Shown: one piece after another, positions 1 to 8,124 of the stretch | Position numbering within the stretch: the stretch's first letter is position 1 | Layout of the letters: every line of letters begins with the position of its first letter | DNA from: a virus | Virus record (IMG/VR): IMGVR_UViG_3300042452_000380 | Span: 1-35,150 of that record | Length of the DNA stretch: 35,150 bases | Direction: 5' to 3' (one strand) | The notes under the pieces: generated by a model | Seen by the model: only the letters and a program-made list of their open reading frames with translations | Told to the model about the DNA's origin: nothing | Database searches by the model: none | Made by a program: the position numbers and the translations under genes

Positions 1-99
1 GCTGTGGCGTCAGGCTGTGCTCAACAAGTGCAACTGGCAATGCGTGGACTGTAAGCGTGTGGCACACGGCAGAGAGATGCACGCGGACCACGTCGTGCC
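1..99. repeat. Terminal direct repeat, left copy (assembly overlap)
   Basis: These 99 bases are identical to 35052-35150. An exact repeat at both contig ends, lying inside one continuous gene, is what an assembler leaves when it walks around a circular or terminally redundant molecule. The length 99 equals a common assembly k-mer, so a k-mer overlap is more likely than a true phage terminal repeat. The unique genome is then 35,051 bp. Confidence 0.95.
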
Positions 100-235
100 C
101 ATCAGCCAAGGTGGGGCACGGTATGACGTGGCGAATGGCGAGGCCAGGTGCGTGCGATGCCACAGCAGGAAGACGGCGAAGGAAAACGCCGCAAAATGCA
201 ACAGTGGGAGGGGCGGTTTGGATCATGGGGGCTAA
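1..235 (+). CDS. HNH endonuclease, C-terminal part (gene continues from 34939)
   Basis: This is the 3' part of an HNH nuclease whose start is at 34939, across the circular junction; the joined protein is 115 aa. In joined numbering it has a CxxC pair (C52, C55), the catalytic HADH (H65-H68), an Asn (N83) and a second CxxCH (C88, C91, H92), giving a zinc-braced beta-beta-alpha-metal fold. HNH proteins directly upstream of terminase genes are known in cos-type phages (HK97, phi-SLT type) to act with the terminase in cutting concatemers. The terminase small subunit follows 71 bp downstream, which fits that role. Identity as HNH is secure; a packaging role is inferred from position. Confidence 0.93.
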   Translation, partial: LWRQAVLNKCNWQCVDCKRVAHGREMHADHVVPISQGGARYDVANGEARCVRCHSRKTAKENAAKCNSGRGGLDHGG

Positions 236-306
236 CGCCGTAACAAACCACCCGGTTATCCCATAAAAACACACGGCCGAAACTGGAACTTTGGTGAGGT
301 GCCTTG
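236..306. other. Short intergenic gap before terminase; possible cos region
   Basis: This non-coding gap between the HNH and small terminase genes is locally A-rich (a run of five A at 266-270) with an imperfect TAAC/GTTA inverted repeat near 240-260. In HK97-like cos phages the cohesive-end site lies near the HNH/terS genes, so this is the natural place to look. I see no decisive cos signature, so this is positional inference only. It also supplies the ribosome binding site (GGTGAGG) for the next gene. Confidence 0.25.
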
Positions 307-765
307 ATGGGTAAGGGCCGCAAGCCGACGCCTAAGTCGATCCTTAGCCTGCGTGGCTCTCGCGTTAGGGGGCCGCACAAGGCCGGGATCGAAGCCCCGC
401 CTGGCGTTCCGCCCGCCCCGGCGTGGCTCGCAGACATTGCCCGCGCCGAGTGGGAGCGGATCGTGCCGATGCTCGAGGCGTCGAAGGTGATGAGCCCGCG
501 CCACCAGCAGACGCTTGCAGCTTACTGCGATTCGTTCGCCGATATGGTGCAGGCCGACCAGGAGCTGAAGACCAGCGGCACCACGCTGATGGACGATAAG
601 GGTAGGGTGAGTAATCACCCGGCATGGAACCGGAAGCGCGACGCGAGAAATCAGATGCTGAAGTTTGCGGCCGAGTTTGGCCTGACAGCGTCTGCCCTGG
701 CGAGAGTGTCAGCCGTTGACCAAGGCCCGCAAGAAGACGAAGACGACGCTCGCATGTTCGCTTGA
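307..765 (+). CDS. terS: Terminase small subunit, P27 family
   Basis: DNA-recognition subunit of the packaging motor, which binds phage DNA and hands it to the large subunit. The 152-aa protein opens with the GRKPTPKSILSLRGS signature typical of the P27 family, followed by the family's proline-rich linker (PPGVPPAPAWL) and helical body. A TTG lies directly before the ATG at 307; I choose the ATG because the family start is M-x-GRKP. The 3' end overlaps the large terminase by 50 nt in another frame. Family membership is well supported by motif and by position before terL. Confidence 0.9.
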   Translation: MGKGRKPTPKSILSLRGSRVRGPHKAGIEAPPGVPPAPAWLADIARAEWERIVPMLEASKVMSPRHQQTLAAYCDSFADMVQADQELKTSGTTLMDDKGRVSNHPAWNRKRDARNQMLKFAAEFGLTASALARVSAVDQGPQEDEDDARMFA

Positions 766-2278
766 TGCGAAGGCTGCGGCCATCGCGGTGCGGTTCTTTG
801 AGGAGAACCTGACGCACGCAAAGGGCGAGCTCGGCGGCAAGCCGTTCTTGCTTGAGCCGTGGCAGAAGGCGTACGTCGGCCGTCTCTTCGGCACGATGAA
901 GGGCGACGTGCGGCAGTACCGCACGAGCCTGTTGGCCATTCCTCGCAAGAACGGCAAGTCGACGCTGTGTGCCGGCATCGCCCTGAAGCTGATGTTCGAC
1001 GGCGAGCCTGGGGCTGAGATCTATTCATGTGCCGCCGACCGCGACCAGGCCCGGCTCGTCTTTGAGATGGCTAAGGTGTGCGTTGAGAACTCGCCCAAGC
1101 TGCGAAGCCGGCTTCGTGTGTTTCGCAATTCGATCGTGCGGGAGGACACGCACAGCACCTACAAGGCACTGTCGGCCGAGGCGTTTACGAAGCACGGCCT
1201 GAACGCTCACGGGATCATCTTTGACGAACTGCACGCCCAGCCCGACCGTGAGTTGTGGGACGTTATGACCACGAGCACCGGGGCCAGGCGGCAGCCGTTG
1301 TGCGTGGCAATCACCACGGCAGGCTTCGACCGCAAAAGCATCTGCTGGGAAATCTGGCGGTATGCCTTGGCCGTGCGAGACGGAGCCATCAAGGATGACA
1401 CGTTCCTGCCGGCGATCTACGCCGCTGATCCCGAGGACGATTGGACTGCGGAAGCGACTTGGCGTAAGGCAAATCCGAACCTTGGCGTGAGCGTGAAGCT
1501 CGATGATCTGCGGGTGCGGTGCAAGCGTGCCCAGGACATGCCGAGCGAGGAGAACACTTTCCGCCGGCTGCACTTGAACCAGTGGACTGAGCAAGACACG
1601 CGATGGCTGCGGATGGAGCACTGGGCACAGGGCAACAAGCCCTGCCCCGTGATGCTCGACGGGCGGGAGTGTTTCGCGGGCCTTGATCTCGCAACCACGT
1701 ACGACACTACGTGCCTGTGCCTGCTGTTTCAGATGGACGATGGCACGTTCTGGGCTGAGCCACACTTCTGGATCCCAGAGGAGAACATGCGGGACAGGGT
1801 GAAGCGTGACCGCGTGCCGTATGACCAGTGGGCGAAGGAGGGGAAGCTGCACCTGACGCATGGGAACGTCACGGACTTCGACAAGGTGCGGGCCGACATT
1901 CTTGCGATCACGAAGAAATACAACGTGCGGCAGGTGGCGATCGACCGCTGGAACGCCACGCAGCTAGCCACCCAACTGCAAGGCGATGGCGTAAATGTCT
2001 TAGGTTTTGGTCAGGGCTACGGCTCGATGAGTTCGCCCGCCAAGCAGCTCGAGGCCCTGGTGGTGGGCGGCAAGTTGCTCCACGGCGGGCATCCCGTCCT
2101 GGCGTGGCAGGCGTCGAACGTGGCGATACAGCAGGACCACGCCGGAAACATCAAGCCCAGTAAGGCAAAGAGCAACGAACGTATTGACGGCATCGTGGCG
2201 CTAACGATGGCCCTCGGCATCCACGCTACGGCGACGGCCCCGGCCCCTGAGCAAAACTGGGACATCATCTCGTTATGA
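716..2278 (+). CDS. terL: Terminase large subunit (ATPase/nuclease)
   Basis: Motor and nuclease of DNA packaging, 520 aa, Terminase_1 (HK97/phi-SLT) type. The ATPase half shows the adenine-binding LEPWQ (46-50), Walker A PRKNGKS (76-82) and Walker B IIFDE (167-171). The RNase H-like nuclease half shows its expected acidic residues at D323 (GLDLA), D410 (VAIDRW) and D491 (RIDGIVAL). The start is TTG at 716, inside terS. The next in-frame ATG (near 896) would remove the conserved LEPWQ segment, so the TTG or a start near it is needed. It ends in an ATGA overlap with the portal gene. Confidence 0.95.
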   Translation: MTKARKKTKTTLACSLDAKAAAIAVRFFEENLTHAKGELGGKPFLLEPWQKAYVGRLFGTMKGDVRQYRTSLLAIPRKNGKSTLCAGIALKLMFDGEPGAEIYSCAADRDQARLVFEMAKVCVENSPKLRSRLRVFRNSIVREDTHSTYKALSAEAFTKHGLNAHGIIFDELHAQPDRELWDVMTTSTGARRQPLCVAITTAGFDRKSICWEIWRYALAVRDGAIKDDTFLPAIYAADPEDDWTAEATWRKANPNLGVSVKLDDLRVRCKRAQDMPSEENTFRRLHLNQWTEQDTRWLRMEHWAQGNKPCPVMLDGRECFAGLDLATTYDTTCLCLLFQMDDGTFWAEPHFWIPEENMRDRVKRDRVPYDQWAKEGKLHLTHGNVTDFDKVRADILAITKKYNVRQVAIDRWNATQLATQLQGDGVNVLGFGQGYGSMSSPAKQLEALVVGGKLLHGGHPVLAWQASNVAIQQDHAGNIKPSKAKSNERIDGIVALTMALGIHATATAPAPEQNWDIISL

Positions 2279-3567
2279 GCGAACACGCCGCCGCCGATTT
2301 CAAGATGTTCGACCTGCGTGGCATCGACTGGCCCGAGGTTTCGTCCAGCCGCACGCCTTCGGGCATCCGCGTGAACGCCGACAACTCGATGGCGTGCTCG
2401 GCCTACACGGCCTGCATTCGCGTCATATCGGATGCGGTATCAGCCCTGCCGCTCCACGTCTACGAGCGGATGGCTAACGGCGGCAAGGCGAAGGCGACTA
2501 GCCACCCGGTGTATCGGCTCCTGCACCAGCAGCCCAACCCGTGGCAGACGGCCCAAGAGTTCCGCGATTGGATGACGGGCATGTACCTGCACTACGGTGC
2601 GAGCTACGCCGAGATCCGCCCAGGTGCTCGAGGTGCGGTGTCTGAGCTGTGGCCCCTACACAGCAGCCGCATGGAAGTCGACCGGCTCTCTGACGGCACG
2701 CTGCGGTATCGCTACCGCGAGCCGAGCGGGCGGGAGACGATCTATCCCCAGGAGCAGATATTCGCCCTGCGGTTCACGACCGAGGACGGCATCAAGGCGA
2801 TCCCGACCTACAAGATTTTCCAGAACGCCATCGGCCTGGCCCAAGCGTTGGAGGCTCACGGGTCCACGTACTTCGGCAACGGTGCCCGGCCTGGCATCGT
2901 GCTGGAGTCAGAGAACCCGATTCCCGTGGAGGCTGCCGAGCGGTTGCGTGAGCAGTGGGAGCGGATGCACCGGGGCGCTGATCGAGCGTTCCGCACGGCG
3001 GTCCTCCCGAACGGCGTGAAGGCTCACGAGCTCAGCGGCAGCAACGAGGCGGCCCAGTTCCTGGAGACGCGGCAGTATCAAGTCATCGAGATCTGCCGGG
3101 CGTTCCGCGTGCCGCCGCACATGATCCAAGACCTGACACGTTCGACCTACTCAAACATCGAAGTGCAGGGCACGGAGTTCGTCCAGCATTGCCTGCTGCC
3201 GCACCTGAAGCGGTGGGAGGCAGCCATCAGCCGCGATCTGATCGTGGACGATGAGACTTACTTTGCTGAGCACAGCGTGAGTGGCCTGCTGCGTGGTGAC
3301 CACGCGAGCCGGTCGGCCTACTACGTATCTGCCCTTCAGAACGGGTGGATGACTATTAACGAAATCCGCGAGCTCGAGAACCTGAACCCGATTGGGCCAG
3401 ACGGCGATCGGCACTTCGTGCAGTTGAACATGACCACGCTGGATCAGATGGGCCAGCAGCCGCCGGCACCGGAGCCGATGCCCGAGCCGCCCGCCGAAGT
3501 AGAAGACAGCCCGGCCGATGCAGCCGGGGACCAGGCCGAACAGGAGGAGTACACCAATGGAAATTGA
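2275..3567 (+). CDS. Portal protein, HK97 family
   Basis: Dodecameric ring at the capsid vertex through which DNA enters and leaves and to which the connector attaches. The 430-aa protein follows the HK97 portal pattern: N-terminal ACIRVISDAVSALPLHVYER, then HPVYRLLHQQPNPWQTAQEF, the YAEIRPGARG strand, and the RAFRVPPHMIQD segment in the C-terminal half. The C-terminus is acidic and proline-rich, as is common. Translation is coupled to terL by an ATGA overlap, and the last 11 nt overlap the protease start. Confidence 0.95.
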   Translation: MSEHAAADFKMFDLRGIDWPEVSSSRTPSGIRVNADNSMACSAYTACIRVISDAVSALPLHVYERMANGGKAKATSHPVYRLLHQQPNPWQTAQEFRDWMTGMYLHYGASYAEIRPGARGAVSELWPLHSSRMEVDRLSDGTLRYRYREPSGRETIYPQEQIFALRFTTEDGIKAIPTYKIFQNAIGLAQALEAHGSTYFGNGARPGIVLESENPIPVEAAERLREQWERMHRGADRAFRTAVLPNGVKAHELSGSNEAAQFLETRQYQVIEICRAFRVPPHMIQDLTRSTYSNIEVQGTEFVQHCLLPHLKRWEAAISRDLIVDDETYFAEHSVSGLLRGDHASRSAYYVSALQNGWMTINEIRELENLNPIGPDGDRHFVQLNMTTLDQMGQQPPAPEPMPEPPAEVEDSPADAAGDQAEQEEYTNGN

Positions 3568-4213
3568 ACGCCGCGATTTCGCCTTCGAGGAAGACAACGA
3601 GCTGGTCGTGGAAAGCCGGGCCGATGGCCGGGCTGCCATCATCGGATACGCCGCCGTGTACAACCGGCTTTCCCTCGACCTCGGCGGGTTCCGGGAAGAG
3701 ATCATGCCGGGTGCGTTCGACAAGATCCTGAGCCGCCAGCGTGGCAAGGGCGACGTGGTGGCGCTGTTCAATCACGACAGCAACATCGTGCTGGGCCGTT
3801 CCTCGTCTGGCACGCTGGAACTCTCCTCAGACGAGAAGGGCCTGAAGTACGTGGTGACGCCGCCCGTGAGCCGGGCCGACGTGCTCGAGCTGATCCAGCG
3901 GCGCGACGTGCGGGGCTCGTCGTTCGCATTCACGGTGGAGCCCAAGAATGAATCCTTCCGCACTGGCGAGGACGGCAAGGCCATCCGCCAGATCCGCGAG
4001 GTATCGGGCCTCTACGACGTGGGGCCTGTGCTGAACCCGGCCTACCCTTCTACGTCTGCGTCCGTGGCCATGCGTTCGTACGAAGCCTGGCTGGCAACGC
4101 AGGCCGCAGCCGTCGAGGCCGATGCGGATGCCGAGCCCGAAGTGAAGAAAGCCATGCGTTCGCTGGTCCGTGACGCCGCAGCGGCGTGGGCTCTGAGGCT
4201 TCGCCGTGTCTGA
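3557..4213 (+). CDS. Prohead maturation protease, HK97 family (peptidase S78)
   Basis: Serine protease that trims capsid and scaffold during prohead maturation; 218 aa. Visible are the GYAAVYNRLS opening, catalytic His in FNHD (H73), the serine in GSSFAF (S122 by family alignment) and the downstream LNPAYPST segment that the family carries after its last catalytic region. I place the start at ATG 3557, nine nt after AGGAGG at 3542-3547. A start at 3518 would add 13 residues unlike the family and would lie further inside the portal gene. Position between portal and capsid is standard. Confidence 0.93.
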   Translation: MEIERRDFAFEEDNELVVESRADGRAAIIGYAAVYNRLSLDLGGFREEIMPGAFDKILSRQRGKGDVVALFNHDSNIVLGRSSSGTLELSSDEKGLKYVVTPPVSRADVLELIQRRDVRGSSFAFTVEPKNESFRTGEDGKAIRQIREVSGLYDVGPVLNPAYPSTSASVAMRSYEAWLATQAAAVEADADAEPEVKKAMRSLVRDAAAAWALRLRRV

Positions 4214-4376
4214 AGCACGCTGCACCTGCGGCGAAAAACTCCGGTGCCGATCCAGCCGTCCATGTGGCGACGAACGGCAGCGGTATCTGCGTTGCCCGAG
4301 GTGCGGGGCTCGCGCCGTGGCGTTTGTAAAAACAACGCTTTCGCAAATCCGCTTCTGCAAGGTGCCACGCCCGTAA
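4206..4376 (+). CDS. Small cysteine-rich zinc-finger protein (56 aa)
   Basis: This GTG-started frame begins at the end of the protease gene and encodes a 56-aa basic protein. An N-terminal CTCGEKLRC segment is followed by a CPRCG knuckle, so four to six cysteines could bind one zinc. The layout (Cys pair, short basic loop, RCPRCG) resembles the Com-type zinc-ribbon proteins of Mu-like phages, which act in translation control, but the likeness is short and the role here is unknown. There is no strong Shine-Dalgarno; translation would rely on coupling to the upstream stop. It fills most of an otherwise empty 210-bp gap before the capsid gene. Confidence 0.5.
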   Translation: MSEARCTCGEKLRCRSSRPCGDERQRYLRCPRCGARAVAFVKTTLSQIRFCKVPRP

Positions 4377-4425
4377 GGGCAGAGTGGACTCCATCGGCAA
4401 TACCGCCGCAGGAGTCTCACCGAAC

Positions 4426-5739
4426 ATGGACAATCTCAAGAAGCTTCAGGACGAGGCGGCAACCCTTGCCAACCGGATCGACGCCGTGCGTGCGATCGAG
4501 GCCGAAGACACGACCGCCCGCGATGTCGAGCTCATCGACCTCAACAAGCGTGCCGACGAACTCACCGCCAAGATCGACTTCGAGAAGAAGGTGGTCGAGT
4601 CGGCCAAGAATCTCCGCAGCGTGGTCGAGCGTTGCTCGCCGGCTCCCGAGGTGCGTGCCGAAGAGCCCAAGACCCGGATCGAGGCGGTTCCGTTCTCGGG
4701 CCGGCTCCGTGCGTTTGAGAACGCGAAGGACGCCTACTCGGTGGGCATGTGGTTCAAGAGCAAGAGCGGCGACGCCGAAGCCAAGCGGTGGTGTCAGGAT
4801 CACGGCGTCGAGGCTCGTGCTCAGGGTTCGACCGGCAGCACCACTGGTGCGGCCTTCGTGCCCGATGTGCTCTCCTCGACCGTCATCCGGCTCGTGGATG
4901 AGTACTCGGCATTCGCTCAGAACGCCACCAACGTGGTGATGCCGAGCGACGTGCTCCTGTTCCCCCGCCGGACTGCCGGTGCCACCGCGTACTGGATCGA
5001 CGAAAACGTGGCGATCACTCCCAGCGATCCCACCAGCAATCAGGTGACGCTGACGGCGAAGAAGGTCACGGGTGCGGTGACGATTGCGAGCGAGCTCCTT
5101 CAGGACTCAATCGTGTCGATCGCTGACTGGATCGCTGCTGAACTGGCTTTGACGCTTGGCAACGCCGTTGAGGCTGCCGCGTGGGAAGGCAACCCCAGTA
5201 ACGCCCCGGCTGTTGCTGGTCTTGTGACCACCCACACTGGCGGTCTTCTGGCTGCTGCTGGTGCCACCTATGCCGCCTCGCTGGTGACGGCTGCCGGTGA
5301 CACGCCTGACGAGGTGACGAAGGCGAACCTGCTGGCCATGATGGCTAAGGTTCCGCAGCACTCGCGTCAGGGTGCCAAGTGGTTCTGCTCGCCGTTCTTC
5401 TTTGCGTCCTGCATGCAGTCGCTCGATCTCGCCCAGGGCGGTTCGGTCGGACTCTCGCAGGGCATGGGCCTCACCTTCCTCGGCAGCCCGGTGGTTCTCA
5501 CCGATCGCCTGCCGAGCGGGTCGGATTCCTCGGGTGTCATCATGGCGCTGTACGGCAACATGGCCAACAGCTCCTACTACGGCATCCGCCAGGCCATCGA
5601 GATCGCCAGCTCGGATCAGGTGAATTTCCTGTCGGATCAGACCGTGATCCGTGCGGTGGCTCGCGTGGCGATTAACCACGCCAACCTCGGCAGCTCGACG
5701 GTCGCCGGCCCGATCATCGGCCTGGTCGGTGCGGCCTAA
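4426..5739 (+). CDS. Major capsid protein, HK97 fold
   Basis: Forms the icosahedral shell. The 437-aa precursor has an N-terminal charged helical delta/scaffold domain (about residues 1-65, heptad-like LQDEAATLANRIDAV). A linker follows, then the HK97-fold core opening near residue 135 (GSTTGAAFVPDVLSSTVI), with the E-loop region around TAYWIDENVAITPSD and the AWEGN segment of the A-domain side. Cleavage by the neighbouring protease just before the core is expected from the family. The start is ATG 4426 with a GGAG site 11 nt upstream; an in-frame GTG at 4384 is less likely. Confidence 0.94.
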   Translation: MDNLKKLQDEAATLANRIDAVRAIEAEDTTARDVELIDLNKRADELTAKIDFEKKVVESAKNLRSVVERCSPAPEVRAEEPKTRIEAVPFSGRLRAFENAKDAYSVGMWFKSKSGDAEAKRWCQDHGVEARAQGSTGSTTGAAFVPDVLSSTVIRLVDEYSAFAQNATNVVMPSDVLLFPRRTAGATAYWIDENVAITPSDPTSNQVTLTAKKVTGAVTIASELLQDSIVSIADWIAAELALTLGNAVEAAAWEGNPSNAPAVAGLVTTHTGGLLAAAGATYAASLVTAAGDTPDEVTKANLLAMMAKVPQHSRQGAKWFCSPFFFASCMQSLDLAQGGSVGLSQGMGLTFLGSPVVLTDRLPSGSDSSGVIMALYGNMANSSYYGIRQAIEIASSDQVNFLSDQTVIRAVARVAINHANLGSSTVAGPIIGLVGAA

Positions 5740-5768
5740 GCCTGACGCCTTGACTCGTGTGCGACTCT

Positions 5769-5808
5769 GAGCGGGCGGCTTCCAAGCGGGGGCCGCCCGC
5801 TCTCTTTT
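5769..5808 (+). terminator. Intrinsic terminator after the capsid gene
   Basis: A perfect 11-bp GC-rich stem (GAGCGGGCGGC at 5769-5779 with GCCGCCCGCTC at 5792-5802), a 12-nt loop and a TCTTTT tail at 5803-5808. It lies 29 bp after the capsid stop codon. It would cap the high-abundance capsid message and reduce, not abolish, transcription into the connector and tail genes. Confidence 0.85.
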
Positions 5809-5819
5809 GCGAGGCACGC

Positions 5820-6587
5820 ATGATCGTCAAGGTTGGTGGCACCGAGGCCGACATTCGGGTGGAATGCGTTATGAGCGTTCCACGGCTCGGGTTTATGTCG
5901 AACTTCTACACGTGGGCTCAGGCGCTGATGCCGCTCGGCATTCGACCAACAATGATGCAAGGGGCATTCTGGTCCCAATGTTTGTCGAGGGTCTGCGAGA
6001 AGTTTGTAGATAAATGTGAATACCTGCTTGTCGTAGATTACGACAGCGCGTTCAGTCGCGACGATCTTGAGCAGCTGTTCGCCCTCGCCATGGCTTTTCA
6101 GTGCGACGCCCTTGCCCCGCTTCAGACGAAGAGGGAGGACGGCCGCCCGATGCTCACGCTTAAGGGCACGCTGGAAAATCCGCCAGAGGGCGGCACCACG
6201 AGCCTGCCTATGTCGTGGTTTGCCGAGCCAGTGCAGGAGGTGGACACTGCGCATTTTGGCTGCACCATCCTGAGCACTGCCGCCCTAAAGCGGTGCAAGC
6301 TGCCGTGGATGCAGGAAGTGCCCAACAGCGATGGCACATGGGAGGAAGAGCCGAGGACGCCAGGTGATCCGAACTGGCGGCCCCGTCGAGATGCCGACAT
6401 AGCTTTTTGGGTCAACTGGCGAGATAGCGGAAATCGCTTGTTTGTCACGCCACGGGTGTGCATCGGCCACGGCGAGTACGTCTTCACATGGCCCGGCAAA
6501 GACCTCGGCAAGCCCGTCTACCAGCACGCCACGGAATACTGCAACACGATGAAAAAGCCGGAAACTGCATGGAGTGTGCCGCAATGA
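5820..6587 (+). CDS. GT-A-fold glycosyltransferase-like protein
   Basis: A 255-aa protein with a nucleotide-sugar transferase pattern: a helix with W-x-x-x-LSRV, then KCEYLLVVDYDSAFSRDDL, where D73-Y-D75 is the metal-binding DxD motif, and a later segment resembling an acceptor-loop His (VCIGHGEYVF). Such enzymes move a sugar from a nucleotide donor to protein, lipid or DNA. It sits within the head genes, just after the capsid terminator and before the connectors, so a virion protein such as the capsid is one possible acceptor (inference). The start at ATG 5820 follows GCGAGG; upstream in-frame codons run into the terminator hairpin. Donor and acceptor cannot be told. Confidence 0.72.
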   Translation: MIVKVGGTEADIRVECVMSVPRLGFMSNFYTWAQALMPLGIRPTMMQGAFWSQCLSRVCEKFVDKCEYLLVVDYDSAFSRDDLEQLFALAMAFQCDALAPLQTKREDGRPMLTLKGTLENPPEGGTTSLPMSWFAEPVQEVDTAHFGCTILSTAALKRCKLPWMQEVPNSDGTWEEEPRTPGDPNWRPRRDADIAFWVNWRDSGNRLFVTPRVCIGHGEYVFTWPGKDLGKPVYQHATEYCNTMKKPETAWSVPQ

Positions 6588-6820
6588 GGAAAATCAGATT
6601 TACCCGCGCGTGGCGCGGCTACCGCAAGGGGCAGACCGTGGAGATTTCCGGCGGCCTGGCCACGCAGCTGCTCGCCCAGCGCGTGGCGGTTGAGGACACG
6701 CAGGGCCAACTTATCGAGACGGCAGCCGTCGAGCACGAAGCCGAAACGGCCGACGCCACACCCAGGAAACGCCGCCGTGCAATATCGAAGCCTGACTCGC
6801 CAGACCGCACCAGCCGTTGA
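6584..6820 (+). CDS. Small hypothetical protein in the head-connector region
   Basis: A 78-aa protein starting with an ATGA overlap on the upstream glycosyltransferase. The first 36 residues (RFTRAWRGYRKGQTVEISGG followed by ATQLL) resemble a small beta-rich domain often found between capsid and connector genes, with a consensus of the type W-x-G-Y-x-x-G-x. The C-terminal half is charged and likely disordered, ending in PRKRRRAISK. Function is unknown. Its last 44 nt overlap the next gene's start. Confidence 0.7.
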   Translation: MRKIRFTRAWRGYRKGQTVEISGGLATQLLAQRVAVEDTQGQLIETAAVEHEAETADATPRKRRRAISKPDSPDRTSR

Positions 6821-7385
6821 GCCTGTGACGCTCGCAGATGCCAAGGCCCACCTACGGGTTGATACGGCCACTGACGACGCCTACATCGGGTCGCTTATCA
6901 CGGCGGCCCGCGAGTGGGTCGAGCAGTATCTGGACCGCACGCTGGTGCATACGCAGTGGGTGATGCGGTTCGACCGCTTCCCACCTGACGGCACGCACGA
7001 CATTGAGCTGCCACGCCCGCCGATGGCAACGGCTGGCACGACCACGGCGGTGGCCCTGACGTTCACCTTCGAGAACGGCACCACGGCGACCTACTCGACG
7101 GCCAGCTACCGCGTGGACCGCGACGGCGTGCCGGGCACCGTGAAGACTTTGTACGGCCAGACCTGGCCGCCGCACCTGCAGGATGACAACGCCATCAGCG
7201 TGACCTGGTGGGGCGGATACGGGGCCAGCGGCACGAGTGTGCCGGCTGCGATCCGGCACGCCATGCTGATGCTCGTGGGCATGTGGTACGAGCGCCGGAT
7301 GGCGGCCGACTCCATGAGCGGCAACGAGATTCCGTTTGGCGTGAAATCCCTGCTCGACTCACAACGCTGGGGCTCTTACCGATGA
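6777..7385 (+). CDS. Head-tail connector protein (gp6-like)
   Basis: A 202-aa protein matching the gp6/YqbG-like connector family: it opens VEPVTLADAKAHLRVD, continues YIGSLITAAREWVEQYLDRTLV, then a beta-rich middle, and ends with PAAIRHAMLMLVGMWYERR, the last family helix. In HK97 and SPP1 this protein forms the first ring under the portal. The start is GTG 6777 with AGGA eight nt upstream; longer in-frame versions would be embedded in the preceding gene. It ends with an ATGA overlap. Confidence 0.87.
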   Translation: MQYRSLTRQTAPAVEPVTLADAKAHLRVDTATDDAYIGSLITAAREWVEQYLDRTLVHTQWVMRFDRFPPDGTHDIELPRPPMATAGTTTAVALTFTFENGTTATYSTASYRVDRDGVPGTVKTLYGQTWPPHLQDDNAISVTWWGGYGASGTSVPAAIRHAMLMLVGMWYERRMAADSMSGNEIPFGVKSLLDSQRWGSYR

Positions 7386-7807
7386 GCAACACTGTATCCG
7401 GCACGATTTCCGTAAACGTCGAGTTCCGCGACACGACCACGTCTACCGGTGTGCAGTCACTGAAGACAGTCACGCTGCGTGATGCTACGGAGTACACCAC
7501 AGGGAAGGTGGCGATCATCACCGGCACGGCTGGCACTTCTGCCGTGAACCTGGGAACGCTCGGCACCACCACATACAGGAACGCCAGCGGCAGCGTCGTT
7601 TCATTTAGTGCGGTGACACGGCTTGCGTTTTCATGGAGCGGCAGCAGCGAGCGTGTTTTGAACGAACAGGGCGGCACGTACTTTGTTCTGCGTTCTAAGG
7701 CTGGCAGCGTGGCCGTCACAGATGTGCCTGCGTCCACTGTTACCCCTGAGATCAGCACCGGCACAGGCACAGGCACCTACACCATTGTGCTATACGGCCC
7801 GACATGA
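7382..7807 (+). CDS. Predicted beta-rich virion protein, unknown function
   Basis: A 141-aa protein rich in Thr, Ser, Val and Gly, with alternating polar and hydrophobic stretches (VSGTISVNVEF, KVAIITGTAGT, TYTIVLYG). This is a beta-sandwich-like composition with no Cys and no catalytic motif. ATGA overlaps on both sides place it firmly in the connector operon. It may be a decoration or connector-associated protein. Near the 3' end a CAGGCA repeat encodes GTGTGT. I do not recognise a family. Confidence 0.72.
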   Translation: MSNTVSGTISVNVEFRDTTTSTGVQSLKTVTLRDATEYTTGKVAIITGTAGTSAVNLGTLGTTTYRNASGSVVSFSAVTRLAFSWSGSSERVLNEQGGTYFVLRSKAGSVAVTDVPASTVTPEISTGTGTGTYTIVLYGPT

Positions 7808-8124
7808 TTGACCCCGGCAAACTCCGCGAGCGGGTGACGGTGCAGCAGGCGTCTGCGGCGCGCAACAGCCTAGGCGAAGCCGTGCTGTCGTGGAGCGACT
7901 TTGCCGAAGTGTGGGCAAGCGTTGAAGGCGTCTCGGCCCGCGAGGCGTTGATCTCTGGCCAACAGGAAACGACCGTGAGCCACCGCGTGCGGCTCCGCTA
8001 CCTGCCGGGCCTGACGAGCCAGCACCGTTTCTCGTGGCGTTCCCGCACGCTGGAGATTGTCAGCCTGCTCGAGCACGGCAACCGCAGCGAGCACGAGGCT
8101 ATTTGCCAGGAGCAGGTGGCGTAA
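7804..8124 (+). CDS. Head-tail joining protein (SPP1 gp16-type stopper)
   Basis: A 106-aa protein of the phage head-tail joining family. It opens IDPGKLRERVTVQQ, has LSWSDFAEVWASVEGVSARE in the middle and closes with the beta strands RVRLRYLPGLTSQHRF and LEIVSLLEHGNRSE. The order L-R-x-R-V-T-[VI]-Q-x then W-A-x-V is diagnostic. The protein closes the head after packaging and provides the tail docking surface. It starts in an ATGA overlap and its stop overlaps the next start. Confidence 0.92.
   Translation: MIDPGKLRERVTVQQASAARNSLGEAVLSWSDFAEVWASVEGVSAREALISGQQETTVSHRVRLRYLPGLTSQHRFSWRSRTLEIVSLLEHGNRSEHEAICQEQVA

Noticed and set aside
1025-1861. Long minus-strand reading frame (278 codons) opposite the large terminase
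   Set aside because: It is the antisense shadow of a GC-rich gene: no family pattern, no ribosome binding site, and a certain gene on the other strand.
4244-4939. Plus-strand frame of 231 codons overlapping the capsid start
   Set aside because: Arg/Ser/Pro-rich shadow of the capsid gene; the zinc-finger frame at 4206-4376 is the better reading of the gap.
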